This document shows, piece by piece, positions 8,740 through 17,743 of a stretch of 64,000 bases of DNA. Location: positions 1,116,001-1,180,000 of the forward strand of contig NZ_JABAIA010000001.1 of assembly GCF_012641275.1 (NCBI RefSeq), in the 5' to 3' direction. Under the pieces are notes generated by a model. It saw only the letters and a list, made by a program, of their open reading frames with translations, was not told the DNA's origin and did not search any database. Each line of letters begins with the position of its first letter. The first letter of the stretch is position 1. The position numbers were made by a program, and so were the translations under genes. This DNA comes from Chitinophaga varians. Lineage in GTDB: Bacteria > Bacteroidota > Bacteroidia > Chitinophagales > Chitinophagaceae.

Positions 8740-9435
8740 TTATTTCGTCCATACTTCATGTATCGGCTCTCCTTTGGAGCTTAAACCGCTGTGGTCCCAG
8801 GAATTGCCGTCCACTTTGCCTTTGAAACTCAGTGAAGCGCCCACACGGGAATTATCGCGGGAGAAGAAATCAATTTTCTCTGTGTACACGCCATTTTCGA
8901 AGGTATAGGTACCGCCGCCGGTGCCAAAGAATTCGCCGGTGTCAGTATTGATAGCAACCCATTGAAAGCGGGTACCGGTAAGGATTTTAACCGTCTTGCG
9001 GGCACCTGGCGTGATGGTGTTCATTTTTCCGGCCTGTTCCCGGCCGGTGATTTTCCAGCTGCCGGCCAGGGGGCCGTCACCGTTGTCAACGCGGGTCCAT
9101 TCCACCCGTTGGCCGCCGCTTTGGGTAGTAACGAGTTTCCCGTTTTCATATGAAACAGGCACAGTGCCTTCCCAGCCTATCTGATTACGCTCTTCTGTGT
9201 TGAATTCTATTTTTACGGACACATCACTGCCGCCATCGGCTTTCCAGGTGCCGCCCATGGTATCAATAAAACTGGTGTCCTCGTAACTGGTGATGGAAAA
9301 ATAATTCGGCGTGATCAACAGGATGCTGTTCACACCGCCATGAGCCGATTTCCAGGCGCCGCGGATGTTGTCCTGCGCTTTCCCGATGACTGCAAAGGCA
9401 CACAGGAAAGATAAAAGAAGGCATAATGTTCTCAT
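8740..9435 (-). CDS. Secreted hypothetical protein with two lipocalin-like halves
   Basis: A 231-residue protein with a signal peptide (MRTLCLLLSFLCAFAVIGKAQ). The mature part appears to hold two related beta-rich segments, one starting at IRGAWKSAHGG (about 24) and one at LAGSWKITGREQ (about 125), each opening with a G-x-W-K turn as in lipocalin-like or calycin proteins of Bacteroidota. The second half contains GGGTYTFENGVYTEKIDFF and ends at GEPIHEVWTK. No enzymatic motif is visible. It is probably periplasmic. The gene is alone on its strand, with the GrpB gene 51 bases upstream in the same direction; the function is unknown. Confidence 0.75.
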   Translation of the reverse strand: MRTLCLLLSFLCAFAVIGKAQDNIRGAWKSAHGGVNSILLITPNYFSITSYEDTSFIDTMGGTWKADGGSDVSVKIEFNTEERNQIGWEGTVPVSYENGKLVTTQSGGQRVEWTRVDNGDGPLAGSWKITGREQAGKMNTITPGARKTVKILTGTRFQWVAINTDTGEFFGTGGGTYTFENGVYTEKIDFFSRDNSRVGASLSFKGKVDGNSWDHSGLSSKGEPIHEVWTK

Positions 9436-9486
9436 ATAAGCTGTTTTATAGTGAAAAATATAAGCATCTTATGAGGCGCCATATCC

Positions 9487-10071
9487 TTACTTTGTAGCCT
9501 TGTTTTGCGCCGTAATGTTTTTCAGATCGTCCGCTTCCATGCCTGTGTGCGCCAGTATCGCCGTAATGAAGGCTGTTTTACCTTCCACATAACTATCAAT
9601 ATCGTTGGGATATTTTGCTGCCAGCTCCTGTTTGAGCGTGCCATACTGCCTGGCCGCATCGGGATGTTGCCGCAGGTAATTGCGCAGCTGCAAATGGTTT
9701 TTCAAACTGGTACATCCTTCTACACAGACATACAAATTATGCGCCGGCCATGAAGTGCCGTTGCCATCCAGCGGAGAGGTGTCCGCATTTCTGCCAAAAG
9801 CCTCTCTGCCGGGAATGCCCAGATCGCCTCTCCAGGTATAGCCCAGTCGCTCCAAAACAGCCACCACGGATGGTAAGCCCGCAGGCCCCTGTATAATAAT
9901 ATCAATATCGATAATTGGCTTTGCCGCCAGTCCGGGCACGGAGGTGCTGCCTACATGCTCAATACCGGTTACCAGTTCACCCAGCTGTGCCCGGTAAATA
10001 CCGGCCAGTCGTTCAAAAGTCTCTGCCCATGCAGTGGTATAAGGTACTACGATGATCGTTCTGTTTTCCAT
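9487..10071 (-). CDS. GrpB family protein (nucleotidyltransferase-like fold)
   Basis: A 194-residue protein that matches the GrpB/UPF0157 family: VVPYTTAWAETFERL at the start, the nucleotidyltransferase-like motif HVGSTSVPGLAAKPIIDIDIII near residues 40-60 (G-S-T-S plus D-I-D), and NLYVCVEGCTSLKNHLQLRNYLR with PNDIDSYVEGKTAFI toward the end. Family members share the nucleotidyltransferase fold and keep the D-x-D acid pair, but their substrate is not established. No signal peptide is present. It is separated from the SH3 gene by 54 bases on the same strand and may or may not share its transcript. Confidence 0.88.
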   Translation of the reverse strand: MENRTIIVVPYTTAWAETFERLAGIYRAQLGELVTGIEHVGSTSVPGLAAKPIIDIDIIIQGPAGLPSVVAVLERLGYTWRGDLGIPGREAFGRNADTSPLDGNGTSWPAHNLYVCVEGCTSLKNHLQLRNYLRQHPDAARQYGTLKQELAAKYPNDIDSYVEGKTAFITAILAHTGMEADDLKNITAQNKATK

Positions 10072-10125
10072 GGCTATCGGTTTGGTCCGCGGTAAAGATC
10101 CTGAATTTTCCGGTTAGCCTGACTA

Positions 10126-10821
10126 CTAAAATCCGTAGAAGATAGCTCTTTTGGTATACACACCATGATCAAATTGTAGCAACACTTCGTAGCTGCCGGC
10201 CCCATCGCTGTTGGTAGCTGTGATATAGAGCCGGTCGTTTTTACGGTCGTAATACACGACGGTCAGCTCGGGATTGGGCTGGTACAGGTCACGTATAGCC
10301 TTGTCCGGTACCACTACGGCGCGGTTGCCGATTTGTATGGTGAACGTGTTATATTCATGGGTAGGCAGGCCGCCATCACAGCCGTAAAACTCTTTGCCGT
10401 CGATCTTATTCACAATAGGATAGTTACTGTCACTCTTATCCCGGCCAATCTGATGGGCTTTTTCAACAAAAGGCCTGGTAGTAAACATGACCGTCACCGA
10501 GTCTTGCTGAAACACGGCGTTGGTCTCATCCTGCCGTCTTACTTTGATCTTCTCAAAAACATCTTCCAGCATTTTAATACGGGAGCTATGTACAAATCCA
10601 CCCTGTATCTCACCATTCCGGCGATAATTGATGTCACACCATTCCCCTTCGCGCTCCCACGCATATACGATTTCGCCGTTCAATACCTTGTCTGCTATTT
10701 TCCGGGAGATGCCTGCGCCCTCTCTTACATTGGTATAACCGTCCTTATCCTGGATGATACCAAACTGGGCCCGCACCTGCATTCCCGTTAACAATAGCAT
10801 CAACGCGCCGATATATTTCAT
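10126..10821 (-). CDS. Secreted SH3 domain-containing protein
   Basis: A 231-residue protein with a signal peptide (MKYIGALMLLLTGMQVRAQ). An SH3_3/SH3b-like domain occupies about 22-82: DGYTNVREGAGISRKIADKVLNGE fits the TNVRxGPGxxxxVI pattern and WEREGEWCDINY is its second strand. The rest of the protein (about 100-231) has no recognised domain; it is beta-rich and ends FDHGVYTKRAIFYGF. Periplasmic bacterial SH3 domains often bind cell-wall peptides, which is only a possibility here. The start codon overlaps the stop of the upstream phosphoesterase gene by 4 bases (ATGA), so the two are translationally coupled. Confidence 0.82.
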   Translation of the reverse strand: MKYIGALMLLLTGMQVRAQFGIIQDKDGYTNVREGAGISRKIADKVLNGEIVYAWEREGEWCDINYRRNGEIQGGFVHSSRIKMLEDVFEKIKVRRQDETNAVFQQDSVTVMFTTRPFVEKAHQIGRDKSDSNYPIVNKIDGKEFYGCDGGLPTHEYNTFTIQIGNRAVVVPDKAIRDLYQPNPELTVVYYDRKNDRLYITATNSDGAGSYEVLLQFDHGVYTKRAIFYGF

Positions 10822-11867
10822 CTTACTGTATTAATGAAAGGAGGAAATTCAACAGGGGCCACTCCCAATGCTGCCGCCAGCTGATTGATCTTTTGCGGCG
10901 TGAGCAGGCTTTTCTGCAGGTCTTCCACTTTCAGGTTATGATTACTGCTTTTAAATAAATATGTTTTGAATGGATAACTGTTCGCCTCCCGGCTGAACAC
11001 TTCCCGGCCATTCTCCAACAGCCGTGCGGCAAAAGCGTCCAGCTTTTCTTTGAGCACCGGGAACAACGCCTCCAGCCTGCCGAGGCCGTGGTGCAGCTGA
11101 TCGAGGTACTGTCTGGCTGCCGGTTCTTCTATATAAGCCAGTTTGTCCAGCTGCCGCCGGATAGCGGTAAAGTCCATGTCCGCCCAGTCTCTCGCCTGCA
11201 ACACCGGCACCTGCCATTCCTTTTGCGCTGTCTTCCAGTAATCTGTTTCACATTTCACCTGATGCACAATAAAGCCAGGCAGTTCTATCGCTGTAAGGTA
11301 GCCACCATGACAACAACCGGTATCAATGCCGTAGGTATTGTTCGCTATTTTGATTTGATCGCCCACTACGTGATGCCCGTAGATGACCGGTTTTTCACCG
11401 GTGTAATGGTCCGACCAGTAAGTTCCTTCGGGATATTTTTTTTCAAGATATTTTTCTCCGGCGGTAGCGCCACACAGCACGTCTTCCCGCTGCGCTGACA
11501 ACGGCACGCCGTCTTCCATCGCCGCATGAACAATGATAGCCTCCGGGGTTTCGTAATAGTAGGGCAGTTGCGCCGACCATTCCAGGAACGCCGGATATTC
11601 CGGTCCCAGTTGCAGTTTCACGATGTCCTGCGCATAGTTGAGCACCCCGTTCAGGTGTTTACGTTCATGGTTCCCCATCAACACCACCGAACGGGGCCTG
11701 TTACTGAAATAATGATATACTTCTTTTGATTTATTGCCGCGGTCCACAATATCGCCCAGGGAGATTAACATATCATCGGCCGTAAGGCCCATTTTCCGGG
11801 TCAACATCATCAACTCATCAAAGCAACCATGGATATCTCCAATGATAAAATGACGGGCTGTTTGCAT
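10818..11867 (-). CDS. Metallophosphoesterase (PPP-like serine/threonine phosphatase or Ap4A hydrolase type)
   Basis: A 349-residue protein with all calcineurin-like motifs in order: GDIHG at 9-13, GDIVDRGNKS near 38, GNHERK near 66, and the His-containing YGHHVVGDQIKIANNTYGIDTGCCHGG near 165-195, where the H and the later H-G provide metal ligands. The pattern GDxHG/GDxVDRG/GNHE places it in the PPP superfamily with bacterial PrpA/PrpE and ApaH-like enzymes. The C-terminal 130 residues are a helical extension with no known domain. It is cytoplasmic. It is translationally coupled to the SH3 gene. Whether the substrate is a phosphoprotein or a dinucleotide polyphosphate cannot be decided. Confidence 0.88.
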   Translation of the reverse strand: MQTARHFIIGDIHGCFDELMMLTRKMGLTADDMLISLGDIVDRGNKSKEVYHYFSNRPRSVVLMGNHERKHLNGVLNYAQDIVKLQLGPEYPAFLEWSAQLPYYYETPEAIIVHAAMEDGVPLSAQREDVLCGATAGEKYLEKKYPEGTYWSDHYTGEKPVIYGHHVVGDQIKIANNTYGIDTGCCHGGYLTAIELPGFIVHQVKCETDYWKTAQKEWQVPVLQARDWADMDFTAIRRQLDKLAYIEEPAARQYLDQLHHGLGRLEALFPVLKEKLDAFAARLLENGREVFSREANSYPFKTYLFKSSNHNLKVEDLQKSLLTPQKINQLAAALGVAPVEFPPFINTVR

Positions 11868-11897
11868 ACTGTCAGGGATATACGCCGCAAGATACAG

Positions 11898-12299
11898 TTA
11901 TTCCTCCAACAATGTCGATTTTTCAAACAGCGTGAGCTGCATGCCCGCCGGATCTTTCAACCGTGACACCCGGCTCCAGGGCGCCGTAGTGACGGGGCTT
12001 ATCACCTCCGCCCCTGCCGCCGCCAGTGTAGCCGTGGCCGTTTCAATATCTTTTCCCACGTTCAGGGCCAGGCGCACAGGTCCTGCTACGCGGCGGCCCA
12101 CTTCAAGCGCGTCGATAGTGGCGGCATGCCTGGCATCAATCAGTTCCAGCGATGCTCTGCCGGCTTCGAGGATTATTCCCCGGCCGGTTTCCTCGTCCCA
12201 TGCCTTGGAAACAGGCAGGCCCACCGTATCGCGATAGAATTGAATGATTTCTTCCAGGTTATCAACAGTCAATACGAGCCGCAATTCTTTTACTTTCAT
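11898..12299 (-). CDS. VOC family (glyoxalase/bleomycin-resistance-like) protein
   Basis: A 133-residue single vicinal-oxygen-chelate domain. It opens with the typical LRLVLTVDNLEEIIQFYRDTVGLP and continues with IILEAGRASLELID, VGRRVAGPVRLALNVGKDIETATATL and the closing LKDPAGMQLTLFEK. Members bind a metal through residues on paired beta-alpha-beta-beta-beta units and include lyases, dioxygenases and antibiotic-binding proteins; a specific role is not visible. It is a cytoplasmic monomer-sized subunit that would need to dimerise. It is divergent from the ECF sigma gene. Confidence 0.85.
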   Translation of the reverse strand: MKVKELRLVLTVDNLEEIIQFYRDTVGLPVSKAWDEETGRGIILEAGRASLELIDARHAATIDALEVGRRVAGPVRLALNVGKDIETATATLAAAGAEVISPVTTAPWSRVSRLKDPAGMQLTLFEKSTLLEE

Positions 12300-12433
12300 A
12301 TGAGATCATTTTGATGATCAAAGGTAGCACGGGAGCAACAGGGGCAAATGGTATAAATAAAGGTTCTTCCGGTACACCGGCAGGTAAAAAAAGGGCACCT
12401 GTTTAACTAAAATCCCTATTTTGGCTTTGTGAA

Positions 12434-13033
12434 ATGGAGTTCCAGATGCCAAAACCAAATCGTGACGCCCCGGATGACAGGGGAAAAGAGTTATGGGAAA
12501 AGATGAAGGTCGGGGGTGATCAGTCTGTCTTTGCCAATTTTTACCATCACTATGCCAACCGGCTTCTCCACTTTGCCAGCACCTTGCTGGGTGCGCGGGA
12601 GCAGGCAGAAGAAGTGGTGAATGACGTCATGCTCTGGACCTGGAAAAACAGGCATACCCTGCCGGCAGTGGAAAAAGTAAGCGTTTACCTCTATACTGCC
12701 ACCAGAAATACCGCGTATAACTACCTGAAAAAAAATGCACGCAGCACTACCGATCCGCTGGACGGTATCCAGCCAGAGCTGTTGCAGTTTTCCCCTTCCC
12801 CTGAGCAGTTACATCTTTCCACCGAAGCCGTCAGGAAGATAGAGAAAGCCGTCAATGCCCTGCCTGGCCGTTGCCGCCTTGTCTTTAAACTGATCCGGGA
12901 AGACGGACTGAAGTACCGGGAAGTGGCAGAGATACTGGACATCTCCGTCAAAACGGTAGAAGCCCAGATGGCCATCGCCCTCAAAAAACTGCACGAGCAG
13001 CTGCATGATATGACCGTGCCTAAAAACAACTGA
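12434..13033 (+). CDS. ECF RNA polymerase sigma factor, FecI-like
   Basis: A 199-residue sigma-70 family factor of the Bacteroidota FecI-like type. Region 2 spans about 35-105 (FANFYHHYANRLLHFASTLLG, EQAEEVVNDVMLWTW, YLYTATRNTAYNYLKK), and region 4 about 135-190 (INALPxRC-like VNALPGRCRLVFKLI, EDGLKYREVAEILDISVKTVEAQ, IALKKLHEQL). A second ATG four codons in could also be used. It is immediately followed by a FecR anti-sigma gene and the SusC/SusD pair, so the expected role is to transcribe the uptake operon when SusC signals through its STN domain and FecR. Confidence 0.93.
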   Translation: MEFQMPKPNRDAPDDRGKELWEKMKVGGDQSVFANFYHHYANRLLHFASTLLGAREQAEEVVNDVMLWTWKNRHTLPAVEKVSVYLYTATRNTAYNYLKKNARSTTDPLDGIQPELLQFSPSPEQLHLSTEAVRKIEKAVNALPGRCRLVFKLIREDGLKYREVAEILDISVKTVEAQMAIALKKLHEQLHDMTVPKNN

Positions 13034-13044
13034 AAATTTTTTTC

Positions 13045-13064
13045 ACCCCTTTTAGGGGTTTTTG
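13045..13064 (+). promoter_or_regulatory. Short hairpin with T run between sigma and anti-sigma genes
   Basis: ACCCCT-ttt-AGGGGT is followed by five T residues, 11 bases after the sigma factor stop. It looks like a weak intrinsic terminator or attenuator that could lower FecR expression relative to the sigma factor. Confidence 0.5.
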
Positions 13065-13123
13065 AATAAACAGGTTGCCTTATACACAGAGGCATCTTTT
13101 TGAGAGCTATCAGAACCAAGGAT

Positions 13124-14086
13124 ATGTTGCCTGAAAATATTTGGGAATTAGTGGCCCGGATTCAGTCCGGAGAAGCCTCCGAAGCAGAAGAACAGGAGTT
13201 ACAGGCCCTTTTGGGCCAGCACCCGGAACTGTTGAAAACCATATTGGTGGTCGATGCGCTGCAGCTGGCACCGGAGATGGAAGCGGCAGCAGATGAGATG
13301 CGTACGCATAGCTGGCAACAGCTGCAACCGCAGCTGGATGAGGCGCCTCCCGTTCCCCGGAACAACATCCGTCGTTTGTTAATCCGTACCGGCTGGGCCG
13401 CGGCCATCCTGGTAGCGGGACTGTTATCCTACAACTGGTGGCAGCACAACACCTGGAAAACGTTGGCCACCACCAACGCCAAAGACAGCCTGTTGCTGCC
13501 AGACGGCTCACGCGTATTCCTCAATGCCAACACCACCCTGCGTTACGCACGCAATTACGGTCAGGGCAGCAGGGAACTGATGCTGGAGAGTGGAGAAGCC
13601 TATTTTGAAGTAGCGCCGCAACAGAACAATCCGTTTACCGTACATGCCGCAGCAGTAGACATTAAAGTACTGGGAACAGCCTTTAATGTACACCGGTTGG
13701 CCAACGGACAGGTGGACATCTTCGTCACCAGCGGCAGCGTGAAAGCGGAAAATAAAAGCGGTAAAAGCATGCTGCTGCACGCCGGCGCACAGGCCACCAC
13801 ATCGGACAAAACCCCGGACATCAAACCGGTAGCCACCTCCAGCGACAATGTGCTGGCCTGGAAAACCAACCGCCTCGTGTTCCACCAGATGCCACTCAGC
13901 GAAGTGGCCGTCGTACTGGCCAACTATTATCAGCTGGACGTGGTGGTGACAGACAGCGTAGTGTCACATAAAGTGCTACAGGCCACTTTTAACAATAAAC
14001 CACTGGACGAAGTACTGGACGTAATCGGAAAAGCATTAAATGTCAACATTACCAAAAAGCATAAAACACTTGAATTCCATCAGTAA
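13124..14086 (+). CDS. FecR family anti-sigma factor
   Basis: The ATG at 13124 (320 residues) is preferred over the TTG at 13100. The N-terminal cytoplasmic part (about 1-85) binds sigma factor in this family (ENIWELVARIQSGEASEAEEQEL). One membrane segment follows near 92-112 (TGWAAAILVAGLLSYNWW), then the periplasmic FecR domain (SLLLPDGSRVFLNANTTLRY, ELMLESGEAYFEV, VLGTAFNVHRL, VFVTSGSV-like DIFVTSGSVKAE), and a C-terminal DUF4974 domain (NRLVFHQMPLSEVAVVLANYYQ to LDEVLDVIGKALNVN). It passes a signal from the outer-membrane receptor to the sigma factor. It sits between the sigma gene and SusC, 158 bases before the SusC start. Confidence 0.93.
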   Translation: MLPENIWELVARIQSGEASEAEEQELQALLGQHPELLKTILVVDALQLAPEMEAAADEMRTHSWQQLQPQLDEAPPVPRNNIRRLLIRTGWAAAILVAGLLSYNWWQHNTWKTLATTNAKDSLLLPDGSRVFLNANTTLRYARNYGQGSRELMLESGEAYFEVAPQQNNPFTVHAAAVDIKVLGTAFNVHRLANGQVDIFVTSGSVKAENKSGKSMLLHAGAQATTSDKTPDIKPVATSSDNVLAWKTNRLVFHQMPLSEVAVVLANYYQLDVVVTDSVVSHKVLQATFNNKPLDEVLDVIGKALNVNITKKHKTLEFHQ

Positions 14087-14244
14087 AAAACGCAACCAAA
14101 ATTACAGCCGAAGCAACGAACAGTGAACAAATTCCTGCTATCCGGCATCAACAAACAGCAACCATTTAATTGTCATTCCAAACCATTGCGGATGCGCTGA
14201 AAAAGCATCCGGTGGGACCTTATTCACTTAAAAAAACAGCTCTA

Positions 14245-17200
14245 ATGAAAAGAGTGCTACTAAGCATGCAACCGCGCCGCCGCGGAGGCAGGAAACTCCT
14301 TTGCCTGTTACTGACCGGCTCCCTGCTGGCATGGCACCAACTGGCGTATGCCGGCGCCACCACCCGCCAACAGGACCCCGAAAATCCAAGGGTGTCACTA
14401 CATATGACCAGGGCCAGCATGGCGGAAGTGATTTCGCAGATCGAAAAACAAACGCGCCTCTCCTTCGCCTATGATGTCAGTATGCTCCCGCCCCGGGAAA
14501 TCAACCTGAACATCGATGCCCAACCGCTGAAAGAAGTGCTGACCAAACTATTTCCCACCGACCGGTTTGAGTACACCTTCAAAGGCGACCAGGTGATCAT
14601 CTCCTCACGCAACACCAAAACCGCCGGCAGCAATAGTAACAGCAGCAGCACCGCACAGGAAAAATTTGTCATCACCGGAAATGTGACTGATGGCACCAAC
14701 GGCCTGCCCGGTGTTACCATACTGGAAAAAGGCACCCACAACGGTACCAGCACCGATGAAAACGGCCGTTTCCGCCTCGCGGTAAGCGACAAAAATGCCG
14801 TGCTGCTCATCAGCTTCATCGGCTATGAGCCACGCGAAGTAGCCGTTAAAGGCAGCGCCACCGTACATGTGCAATTACAGACCGACCAGAAAAAACTGGA
14901 CGAAGTAGTGGTAACAGCCCTCGGCATCAAAAAAGAGAAAAAAGCCCTCGGCTACGCAGTGCAGGAAGTAAAAGGCGAAACAGCCGTGAAAGCCCGCGAG
15001 CCCAATGCCGTCAACTCCCTCGCCGGGAAAGTGTCCGGACTTGTCATCACCACGCCTACACGCTTATTTCAAAACCCGGGCATCTATCTGAGAGGCGTGA
15101 AACCACTGATCGTAGTAGACGGTGTGCCCATCAACTCCGACTCATGGAACCTCAGCGCCGATGATATCGAGTCCTACAGCGTGCTGAAAGGCCCTAACGC
15201 CGCAGCGCTCTACGGTTCCCAGGGACAGAACGGCGCCATCCTCATCACCACTAAAAAAGGTACCACCGATAAAAGAGGCATCTCTGTGGAACTGAACTCC
15301 AGCACTCAATTCCAGATGGGGTTCCTCGCCATCCCCACCAAACAGGAAGAGTATGGCCCCGGCTCCAACTTCCAGTATGAATATGTAGATGGCATGGGCG
15401 GCGGCACCAATGACGCCGACTACGACATCTGGGGCCCTAAATTTGAAGGCCAGCTCATTACCCAGTATAACAGCCCGATAAATCCGCAAACCGGCAAATT
15501 AGTGCCTATCCCGTGGCAGCGCCGCGGCCATGACAACCTCCGCAACTTCCTGCGTAACGGCCTGCTGTCATCCAATAACATCGCTATCTCTGCCAATAAT
15601 GACAAAGGCAATATACGTATGTCGGTAACGCAACTGTACCAGAAAGGCGCCGTGCCCAACACCAAACTGGGCGGCACCAACGTGAACTTCTCCGGTACAT
15701 TGAACGTCAATAAAAAAATGACGCTGTCTACCGCCATCAACTACGATAAACAGTATACGCCCAACTATCCCGATGCCACCTATCAGCCGTCCAGCCCTAT
15801 CTACACGCTGATGCTGTGGAGCGGCGCCGACTATGACATCCGCGATCTCAAAAACTACTGGATGCCCGGCAAAGAAGGTATACAACAACGCAACTTTGAA
15901 TCGTACCAGTATACCAACCCGTACCTCACCGCATACGAGGCACTGCATGGTTATTACAAAAATGACCTGTACGGCCACATCAAACTGAACTACGCCTTCA
16001 ACGACCACTGGAGCGCCTACTTCCGTACCAACGTCAGCTCCTATGATCTTTCGGAAAACAAACGTTACCCGATCTCCGGATCGTACCGTTCCGGCGATGG
16101 CGGCTATTTCATCAAAGGCGGCTACAATGAATCGGGCGAAACGTACTGGGACAACAATACCGACGTGCTGTTGAGCTACAACAATAAAATCGGTAAGGCC
16201 TTCGATCTGAAAGCCTCCGCAGGCGGCAACCTCCGCACTGTGAAATACAGCCGCCTGTATGCACATACGAACAACGGTTTGCTGCTGCCGCAGCTGTGGA
16301 CCGTAGACAACAGCGTAGACCCGCCAGGCGCCACTTCTACCAAAAACAGCCGCCAGGTGAAGAGCGCCTATGCCTCCGTGGATTTCTCTTTCCGTGATTA
16401 TCTTTTTCTGGGGATGACCGGCCGTATGGACCAGTCCAGCACTTTACCGGCCAACAAGAACGCCTATTTCTACCCGTCCGTGTCCCTGAGTGCCGTGATG
16501 TCTGACATCCTGCACCTGCCGAAAGCCATTTCTTTCTGGAAACTGCGTGCCTCCTATGCCAACGTGGGCGGCGATATGGTGAACGATGACGGCACCGCCA
16601 AATACAACCTCTATCCCAGCTATTCCGTGGGCAGCCGCTGGGATGGCAATCCTGCCGAAGTATTCGGGGATATTCTCTACAATCCCAATATCAAACCGGC
16701 ATTCAGTAAATCATATGAAGTAGGTACCGATATCCGCCTGCTCAATAACCGCCTCGGTCTCGACGTGTCCGTTTACAAAACACTGGACGGCCCGCAGATA
16801 TTCTACCCGGCCATCTCCGAAGGCTCCGGCTTCAAAACCCGCCAGATGAACGGACTGGTGACCATGCGCAAAGGCATCGAGATATCACTAAACGCATCGC
16901 CTGTACGCTCCGCAGGCGGCTTCAACTGGGACGTGCTCGTCAACTGGTCTACTTTCCAGAAGTATCTCAACAAAGTATACGACACGCTCAATGTATACAA
17001 TCGTGTAAAAATCGGCGAACGTATGGACCAGATCTTCATGACCGACTTCCAGCGTACGCCCGACGGTAAACTGGTATTGGGTTCCAACGGTCAGCCACGT
17101 TCCAATTCCTATCTTTCTATGGTAGGATATGCCAACGACAAATGGGTAGCCAGCATCATCAACACCTTCTCCTATAAAAATCTCTCCCTGAGAATACAGG

Positions 17201-17733
17201 TGGATGGTCGTTATGGTGGTAAGATCATCAACTACCTCGATCAGAAAATGTGGCAGGGCGGCAATCATCCGCTGTCCGCCAACCAATACCGCCAGGCCGA
17301 CTGGGACAACCGCAACACTACCGGTTATAAAGGCACCTACGTACCGGACGGCATGCAGGTGACCGGTGGCTCCCTGCAGGTAGACGGCGACGGCAATGTG
17401 ATTTCCGATACCCGCAAGTTCGCTCCCAACACCACCCCGGTGCTCTGGCAAACATGGTCTAAAAACTACTATGGCAATGCCATCACCAACCTGTACGACC
17501 GCTCCTACCTGAAAATACGGGAAGTGGTGCTGACCTACAATCTGCCATCCTCCCTGCTGAAACAGGCCAAAATCATCAACAGGGCCAGCATCTCTGTTGT
17601 AGGCCGAAACCTGTACTATCTGGCACATAAAGGTGTGAGAGATATCGACGTAGACCAATGGATAGACCAGAACGCAGGACTGGAAATGCCTTCCACCCGC
17701 AGCGTAGGTTTCAACATTAACCTTGTTTTCTAA
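14245..17733 (+). CDS. SusC/RagA family TonB-linked outer membrane receptor with STN domain
   Basis: The start at 14245 (1162 residues) gives a basic leader and a signal segment (LLCLLLTGSLLAWHQLAYAGA). Then come an STN domain (about 50-120; MTRASMAEVISQIEKQTRLS and LKEVLTKLF), a carboxypeptidase-regulatory-like domain (about 150-220; GLPGVTILEKGTHNGTSTDE, LLISFIGYEPREV), the TonB-box region LDEVVVTALGIKKEKKALG, a plug domain (NAVNSLAGKVSGLVIT, IRGV-like IYLRGVKPLIVVDGVPI, LKGPNAAALYGSQGQNGAI), and a long beta barrel ending at SVGFNINLVF. The STN domain is the element that contacts FecR, matching the adjacent sigma/anti-sigma pair. It imports a substrate captured by SusD; the substrate is not evident. 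Confidence 0.95.
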   Translation: MKRVLLSMQPRRRGGRKLLCLLLTGSLLAWHQLAYAGATTRQQDPENPRVSLHMTRASMAEVISQIEKQTRLSFAYDVSMLPPREINLNIDAQPLKEVLTKLFPTDRFEYTFKGDQVIISSRNTKTAGSNSNSSSTAQEKFVITGNVTDGTNGLPGVTILEKGTHNGTSTDENGRFRLAVSDKNAVLLISFIGYEPREVAVKGSATVHVQLQTDQKKLDEVVVTALGIKKEKKALGYAVQEVKGETAVKAREPNAVNSLAGKVSGLVITTPTRLFQNPGIYLRGVKPLIVVDGVPINSDSWNLSADDIESYSVLKGPNAAALYGSQGQNGAILITTKKGTTDKRGISVELNSSTQFQMGFLAIPTKQEEYGPGSNFQYEYVDGMGGGTNDADYDIWGPKFEGQLITQYNSPINPQTGKLVPIPWQRRGHDNLRNFLRNGLLSSNNIAISANNDKGNIRMSVTQLYQKGAVPNTKLGGTNVNFSGTLNVNKKMTLSTAINYDKQYTPNYPDATYQPSSPIYTLMLWSGADYDIRDLKNYWMPGKEGIQQRNFESYQYTNPYLTAYEALHGYYKNDLYGHIKLNYAFNDHWSAYFRTNVSSYDLSENKRYPISGSYRSGDGGYFIKGGYNESGETYWDNNTDVLLSYNNKIGKAFDLKASAGGNLRTVKYSRLYAHTNNGLLLPQLWTVDNSVDPPGATSTKNSRQVKSAYASVDFSFRDYLFLGMTGRMDQSSTLPANKNAYFYPSVSLSAVMSDILHLPKAISFWKLRASYANVGGDMVNDDGTAKYNLYPSYSVGSRWDGNPAEVFGDILYNPNIKPAFSKSYEVGTDIRLLNNRLGLDVSVYKTLDGPQIFYPAISEGSGFKTRQMNGLVTMRKGIEISLNASPVRSAGGFNWDVLVNWSTFQKYLNKVYDTLNVYNRVKIGERMDQIFMTDFQRTPDGKLVLGSNGQPRSNSYLSMVGYANDKWVASIINTFSYKNLSLRIQVDGRYGGKIINYLDQKMWQGGNHPLSANQYRQADWDNRNTTGYKGTYVPDGMQVTGGSLQVDGDGNVISDTRKFAPNTTPVLWQTWSKNYYGNAITNLYDRSYLKIREVVLTYNLPSSLLKQAKIINRASISVVGRNLYYLAHKGVRDIDVDQWIDQNAGLEMPSTRSVGFNINLVF

Positions 17734-17743
17734 AAAATCAGAC

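Noticed and set aside
13100-13123. TTG start for FecR
   Set aside because: The ATG at 13124 fits the family N terminus without the extra residues.
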